From positions 62,001 to 126,000 of the forward strand of contig NZ_WUMO01000001.1 in the NCBI RefSeq assembly GCF_009826975.1: a stretch of 64,000 nt of DNA, given 5' to 3'. Positions 60,992-64,000 of the stretch are shown one piece after another; position 1 is the first letter of the stretch, and each line of letters begins with the position of its first letter. Below the pieces are notes generated by a model. That model was not told where the DNA came from. It searched no databases and saw nothing but the letters and a program-made list of their open reading frames with translations. The position numbers and the translations under genes are program-made. This stretch comes from Flavobacterium sp. HBTb2-11-1 (GTDB lineage: Bacteria; Bacteroidota; Bacteroidia; Flavobacteriales; Flavobacteriaceae).

Positions 60992-62176
60992 ATGAATGTA
61001 TTAAAACGTTCCCTTTTCATACTAAGCATGCTAGGTATTGCTATAGTTACAGTTCAATGCAAAAGCGATAAAAAAATGGATAACACTACAGTTTCTTCAG
61101 ATAAAAAAGGAGAAGTTACAATTGAAAAATCAGAATACGGAACAACAGCCAAAGGCGAAAAAGTGGAGAGCTATAAACTGAAAAACCAAAATGGGATGGA
61201 AGTGGACATCATCACTTTTGGAGGAAGAATTACCGATTTGAAAGTGCCCAATAAAGCTGGCGTTTCAGAAAATGTTGTACTCGGATTTAATTCTTTGGCA
61301 CAATATGAAAAAGAAAATCCATTTTTTGGAGCTTTGATTGGAAGATTCGGAAACCGTATTGCTAAAGGAAAATTTACTTTAGACGGAAAAGAATATCAGT
61401 TAGCTATCAACAATGCGCCAAATGCTTTACACGGCGGTCCGCAAGGATTCTTCAATGTAGTTTGGAAAGCCGATGAGGTTAAATCTGGTGAAACGGCTTC
61501 TTTAAAATTATCTTATGTAAGTAAAGATATGGAAGAAGGTTATCCGGGAACTTTGAAAGTTTTTGTGACTTATACTTTGACAAAAGATAATCAGTTGGAA
61601 GTTTTATACGAAGCAACAACTGATAAGAAAACAGTTGTAAACTTAACACAGCATTCTTATTTCAATTTATCTGGAGATTTTACCAAAACCATCTTAGATC
61701 ATGAATTGACTTTAAATGCTGATAAAATAGTTCCAGTTGATGCTGATTTAATTCCTACAGGAAAATTAGATGATGTTGCAGGTACTCCTTTTGATTTCAG
61801 AACTCCAAAATTAATTGGAAAAGACATCAATGCTAAAAATGATCAGTTAGAAAAAGGAAAAGGTTACGACCATTGCTGGGTATTGAACAATCCGGAAAAA
61901 GGAAAAACAATCATTGCAAAAGTATACCACGCAGCAAGCGGAAGAGTTATGGAAATGACAACAGACGAACCTGGAATTCAGTTCTACTCTGGAAATTTCC
62001 TTGACGGAACGTTGCCAATGCCAAACGGGGGTACTTTTGCACACAGAACAGGATTATGTTTAGAAACAGAGCATTATCCAGATTCTCCAAACCAAAAAAA
62101 CTTCCCAACAACTGTTCTAAATCCAGGAGAAAATTATAAAACGAAAACTACTTTTAAGTTTTCAGTTCAAAAATAA
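60992..62176 (+). CDS. Aldose 1-epimerase, lipoprotein form
   Basis: The 394-residue protein has a lipoprotein signal (GIAIVTVQCKSDKK, lipid Cys23) followed by an aldose epimerase domain: FGALIGRFGNRIAKGKFTLD, NALHGGPQGFF, LTQHSYFNLSGD and GLCLETEHYPDSPNQKNFP. Catalytic His and Glu residues are present. Its export suggests that it opens or interconverts the anomers of sugar released in the periplasm, here L-arabinose. It ends the arabinose block and is followed by a strong terminator. Confidence 0.88.
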   Translation: MNVLKRSLFILSMLGIAIVTVQCKSDKKMDNTTVSSDKKGEVTIEKSEYGTTAKGEKVESYKLKNQNGMEVDIITFGGRITDLKVPNKAGVSENVVLGFNSLAQYEKENPFFGALIGRFGNRIAKGKFTLDGKEYQLAINNAPNALHGGPQGFFNVVWKADEVKSGETASLKLSYVSKDMEEGYPGTLKVFVTYTLTKDNQLEVLYEATTDKKTVVNLTQHSYFNLSGDFTKTILDHELTLNADKIVPVDADLIPTGKLDDVAGTPFDFRTPKLIGKDINAKNDQLEKGKGYDHCWVLNNPEKGKTIIAKVYHAASGRVMEMTTDEPGIQFYSGNFLDGTLPMPNGGTFAHRTGLCLETEHYPDSPNQKNFPTTVLNPGENYKTKTTFKFSVQK

Positions 62177-62208
62177 ATTTTAGAATTTAATTAATTTAGT
62201 AATTTTTT

Positions 62209-62243
62209 AAAACCTCGAAGGTATTTGCTTTCGAGGTTTTTTT
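62209..62243 (+). terminator. Terminator after the arabinose block
   Basis: AAAACCTCGAA (62209-62219) pairs perfectly with TTCGAGGTTTT (62230-62240) across a 10-base loop, followed by further T residues. Confidence 0.87.
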
Positions 62244-62330
62244 ATAAAAATTTTATAAGTAAAGACATTAATGTTTATTTTTGAAAAATAATTTTTTTCT
62301 TACATTTTTAAAATCAATAAATACAGCAAG

Positions 62331-62822
62331 ATGAAATATCTTTTTTTAATTATAATTTTAGTCTACTCATTTAATTCTAGCGCCCAAACTATTGAGAAAG
62401 ATTCAGTTTCTGGACTATATCAAGCACAGGGTATTTTAGAGTTTGAAAATCTTAAAGCAGATTTAATATTTTCGAAGGCTAAAGAATGGATTACTTTAAA
62501 TTATAGATCGGCAAATGATGTAATTCAGCTTGCAGATAAAGAAAGTTTGAAAATCATTAATAAGGGCAATTTTAAATCTGACATGTTTATGAAAGAAGGT
62601 TCAATTTTTCATACTTTAATCTTAGAATTTAAAGATGGAAAGTTACGATATACTTATACTGATTTCTCATATTATAGTAAAGGATCAGGTGAGTTAAGTT
62701 TTGAAAGTAAAAATTTAGCGTTCAAAAAATCTTTAATTAAATCTACAGAAAAGGACATAAAAGAATCAATTGAAAAGTTAAAAAAATATATACAAAATTC
62801 CAATAAAAAAGATGATTGGTAA
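62331..62822 (+). CDS. Small secreted protein of unknown function
   Basis: The 163-residue protein has a signal peptide (KYLFLIIILVYSFNSSAQ). The rest is a likely DUF4468-like single domain (SGLYQAQGILEFENLKADLI, LRYTYTDFSYY) with a lysine-rich C-terminal helix. The DUF4468 reading is a guess from the pattern. A TATTTTTG box (62276-62283) stands 47 bases before the ATG. It is a single gene unrelated to its neighbours as far as I can see. Confidence 0.6.
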   Translation: MKYLFLIIILVYSFNSSAQTIEKDSVSGLYQAQGILEFENLKADLIFSKAKEWITLNYRSANDVIQLADKESLKIINKGNFKSDMFMKEGSIFHTLILEFKDGKLRYTYTDFSYYSKGSGELSFESKNLAFKKSLIKSTEKDIKESIEKLKKYIQNSNKKDDW

Positions 62823-62847
62823 AAGTAAAATTTTTTAATTGAGAAAA

Positions 62848-63312
62848 ATGACTTTCAAACATACATTCAAAGCAAAATTAAACTGGAATTCCAGACAAAA
62901 TCAAGAAGAATCGTCTAAAAGATTCTACAGCAAAACCCATCAAATTCAAATTGAAGGCAAACCCATTTTAGATGTTTCAGCTGCAAAAGCCTTCAAAGGT
63001 GATCCTGAATTATACAATCCCGAAGATTTATTGTTGAGTAGTTTAGTTTCCTGCCATATGATGTCCTATTTATACGTCTGTTCTCAAAACGGAATAGAAG
63101 TTTTAGAATATTCAGACAATGCAGAAACAACTTTAGAAGTAAATCCAGACGGAAGTGGACGTTTTATTGAAGCAAAATTATATCCAAAAGTAAAAATCTC
63201 AAATCCCGATCAAATAGAATTGGCGTTGGAATTGCATCATAAAGCAAATCAATTGTGTTTTATTGCTAATTCTTGTAATTTTCCTGTTTTGCATGAGGCG
63301 AGTTGCGAATAA
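62848..63312 (+). CDS. OsmC-family peroxiredoxin-like protein
   Basis: The 154-residue protein has the OsmC pattern: the first redox Cys69 in LLSSLVSCHMMSYLYVCSQ and the second Cys137 in HHKANQLCFIANSC. OsmC/Ohr proteins reduce organic hydroperoxides with a dithiol. Other cysteines (78, 143, 153) are present. I chose ATG at 62848; a TTG at 62839 would add three residues. Confidence 0.85.
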   Translation: MTFKHTFKAKLNWNSRQNQEESSKRFYSKTHQIQIEGKPILDVSAAKAFKGDPELYNPEDLLLSSLVSCHMMSYLYVCSQNGIEVLEYSDNAETTLEVNPDGSGRFIEAKLYPKVKISNPDQIELALELHHKANQLCFIANSCNFPVLHEASCE

Positions 63313-63336
63313 ATTATAATAAATAAATTTACTAAC

Positions 63337-63360
63337 GTACAGAAAAGCGTACATTTGTAC
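63337..63360. promoter_or_regulatory. Promoter with GTAC repeats before the antitoxin gene
   Basis: GTAC occurs at 63337, 63349 and 63357, the last two forming the palindrome GTACATTTGTAC. TACATTTG (63350-63357) also fits the -7 consensus, so protein bound at the palindrome would block transcription. This is what autoregulation by the antitoxin would look like. Confidence 0.5.
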
Positions 63361-63372
63361 AAATTGATTATT

Positions 63373-63642
63373 ATGAAAACAGTAAGCGTAACGGAATTTA
63401 GAGGAAATATTAAAAAGTATTTAGAAATAGCTGAATCTGAAAAGCTTGTTATACACAGAAGTAAAGGGCGTTCTTTTGTAATTGTTCCGTTAGATGAGGA
63501 AGATGATAGTTCGTTATTAAGTAAGGAACAGAAAACAGCAATTGATGAAGCCTTGGAAGATATAGCAAAAGGTAGAGTGCAATCCCATCAAGATGTTATG
63601 GATGAAACTAGAAAACGTTTTCCGCATTTATTCAATAGATAA
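63373..63642 (+). CDS. Phd/YefM-type antitoxin
   Basis: The 89-residue protein has the N-terminal DNA-binding fold of Phd/YefM (KTVSVTEFRGNIKKYLEIAE ... LVIHRSKGRSFVIVPLDEED) and an acidic C-terminal tail (about 45-89) that would cover the toxin. The start ATG at 63373 gives MKTVSVTEF, the usual N-terminus; earlier TTG codons are unlikely. It precedes the toxin gene by 3 bases. Confidence 0.85.
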   Translation: MKTVSVTEFRGNIKKYLEIAESEKLVIHRSKGRSFVIVPLDEEDDSSLLSKEQKTAIDEALEDIAKGRVQSHQDVMDETRKRFPHLFNR

Positions 63643-63645
63643 TTC

Positions 63646-63939
63646 ATGGCAGAGGTAATTTGGACAAATGCAGCGAAAAATGATTATTGGAAAAATATTG
63701 AATATTTGCAAAGTGAATGGACTTTACAAGAGGTGTATAATTTTATAGATAAGACAGATGCCTTAATATTGTTATTGTTAAAGCAAAATTTAGTTTTTAA
63801 GCCTACAGATTACAAAGATGTATTTCATGTTCCTGTTACAAAACAAATAACATTATATTATAGAATCTTAGAAAATTACAATATTGAACTTTTAAGATTT
63901 TGGAACACCTATCAGAATCCTAAAAAATTAAAGTTATAA
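63646..63939 (+). CDS. ParE/RelE-superfamily toxin
   Basis: The 97-residue protein has the ParE/RelE fold pattern: EVIWTNAAKNDYWKNIEYLQ at the start, and strands KQITLYYRILENYNIELLRF at the end followed by FWNTYQNP. It probably cuts mRNA or blocks gyrase when free; which of the two cannot be told. The gene follows its Phd-like antitoxin. Length is normal for the family. Confidence 0.8.
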   Translation: MAEVIWTNAAKNDYWKNIEYLQSEWTLQEVYNFIDKTDALILLLLKQNLVFKPTDYKDVFHVPVTKQITLYYRILENYNIELLRFWNTYQNPKKLKL

Positions 63940-63962
63940 TTTTACGGCTAAAATGAAACTAA

Positions 63963-63993
63963 AAAAACCTCTTCCGTTAAAGAAGAGGTTTTT
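63963..63993 (+). terminator. Terminator after the toxin-antitoxin pair
   Basis: AAAAACCTCTTC (63963-63974) pairs perfectly with GAAGAGGTTTTT (63982-63993) across a 7-base loop, with A and T runs that allow use in both directions. Confidence 0.86.
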
Positions 63994-64000
63994 AAGTACC

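Overview
The window is low-GC, gene-dense chromosomal DNA from a member of the Bacteroidota, almost certainly a Flavobacterium close to F. johnsoniae. Reasons: TAnnTTTG -7 promoter boxes, an SSS sugar symporter, a NUDIX-type arabinose regulator, a nearly complete flexirubin (aryl polyene-dialkylresorcinol) pigment cluster, and a tyrosine ammonia-lyase that closely resembles the F. johnsoniae enzyme as I remember it. I see no rRNA, tRNA, CRISPR array, transposase or phage gene.

Layout. 1-6959 is housekeeping: the end of an EnvC-like protein, a CBS protein, rbfA, an FtsX/LolE-like permease, a MATE exporter, a Dus enzyme and a MORN-like repeat protein. 7028-40971 is the flexirubin locus, nearly all on the minus strand. 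Read in the direction of transcription it runs: ammonia-lyase, WG-repeat protein, FabG, ketosynthase, ACP, LpxL-like acyltransferase, darA, darB, two ApeP-like dehydratases, two small proteins, a BtrH-like protein, an ABC exporter, thioesterase, ketosynthase, two likely cargo genes (SUKH-like protein and lipoprotein), a KS-like fragment, ACP, ketosynthase plus chain-length-factor pair, deacetylase, LolA-like carrier, lipoprotein, barrel protein, ApeI-like dehydratase, small secreted protein, glycosyltransferase, MMPL-acyltransferase-methyltransferase fusion, desaturase/isomerase, C45 acyltransferase and acyl ligase. A halogenase-like flavoprotein is divergent from the lyase. Inferred scheme: tyrosine is deaminated to 4-coumarate, activated by the ligase, extended on ACP to the aryl polyene, tailored, esterified to the DarA/DarB dialkylresorcinol, and moved to the outer membrane by the MMPL, ABC and LolA-like parts.

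41216-47168 encodes a non-phosphorylating deoxysugar route (L-fucose or L-rhamnose type): mutarotase, FAH-family hydrolase, two SDR dehydrogenases, a UxaA-family dehydratase and an AraC regulator. 47418-54539 holds an SSS symporter, galT-galK-galM with a divergent GntR regulator, and a NUDIX-type AraR-like regulator. 55069-62176 is the arabinose block: secreted GH51 arabinofuranosidase, araB, araD, araA and a lipoprotein aldose epimerase. The sugar genes together fit growth on arabinan and galactan side chains of plant polysaccharides. 62331-64000 holds a secreted protein, an OsmC protein and a Phd/ParE-type toxin-antitoxin pair.

The most useful unexplained signals are a 19-bp palindrome (AARTGT-N7-ACAYTT) in front of three sugar genes, several families of structured intergenic repeats, a BtrH-like acyl-transfer candidate in the pigment cluster, and an SDR whose catalytic lysine position reads as asparagine.
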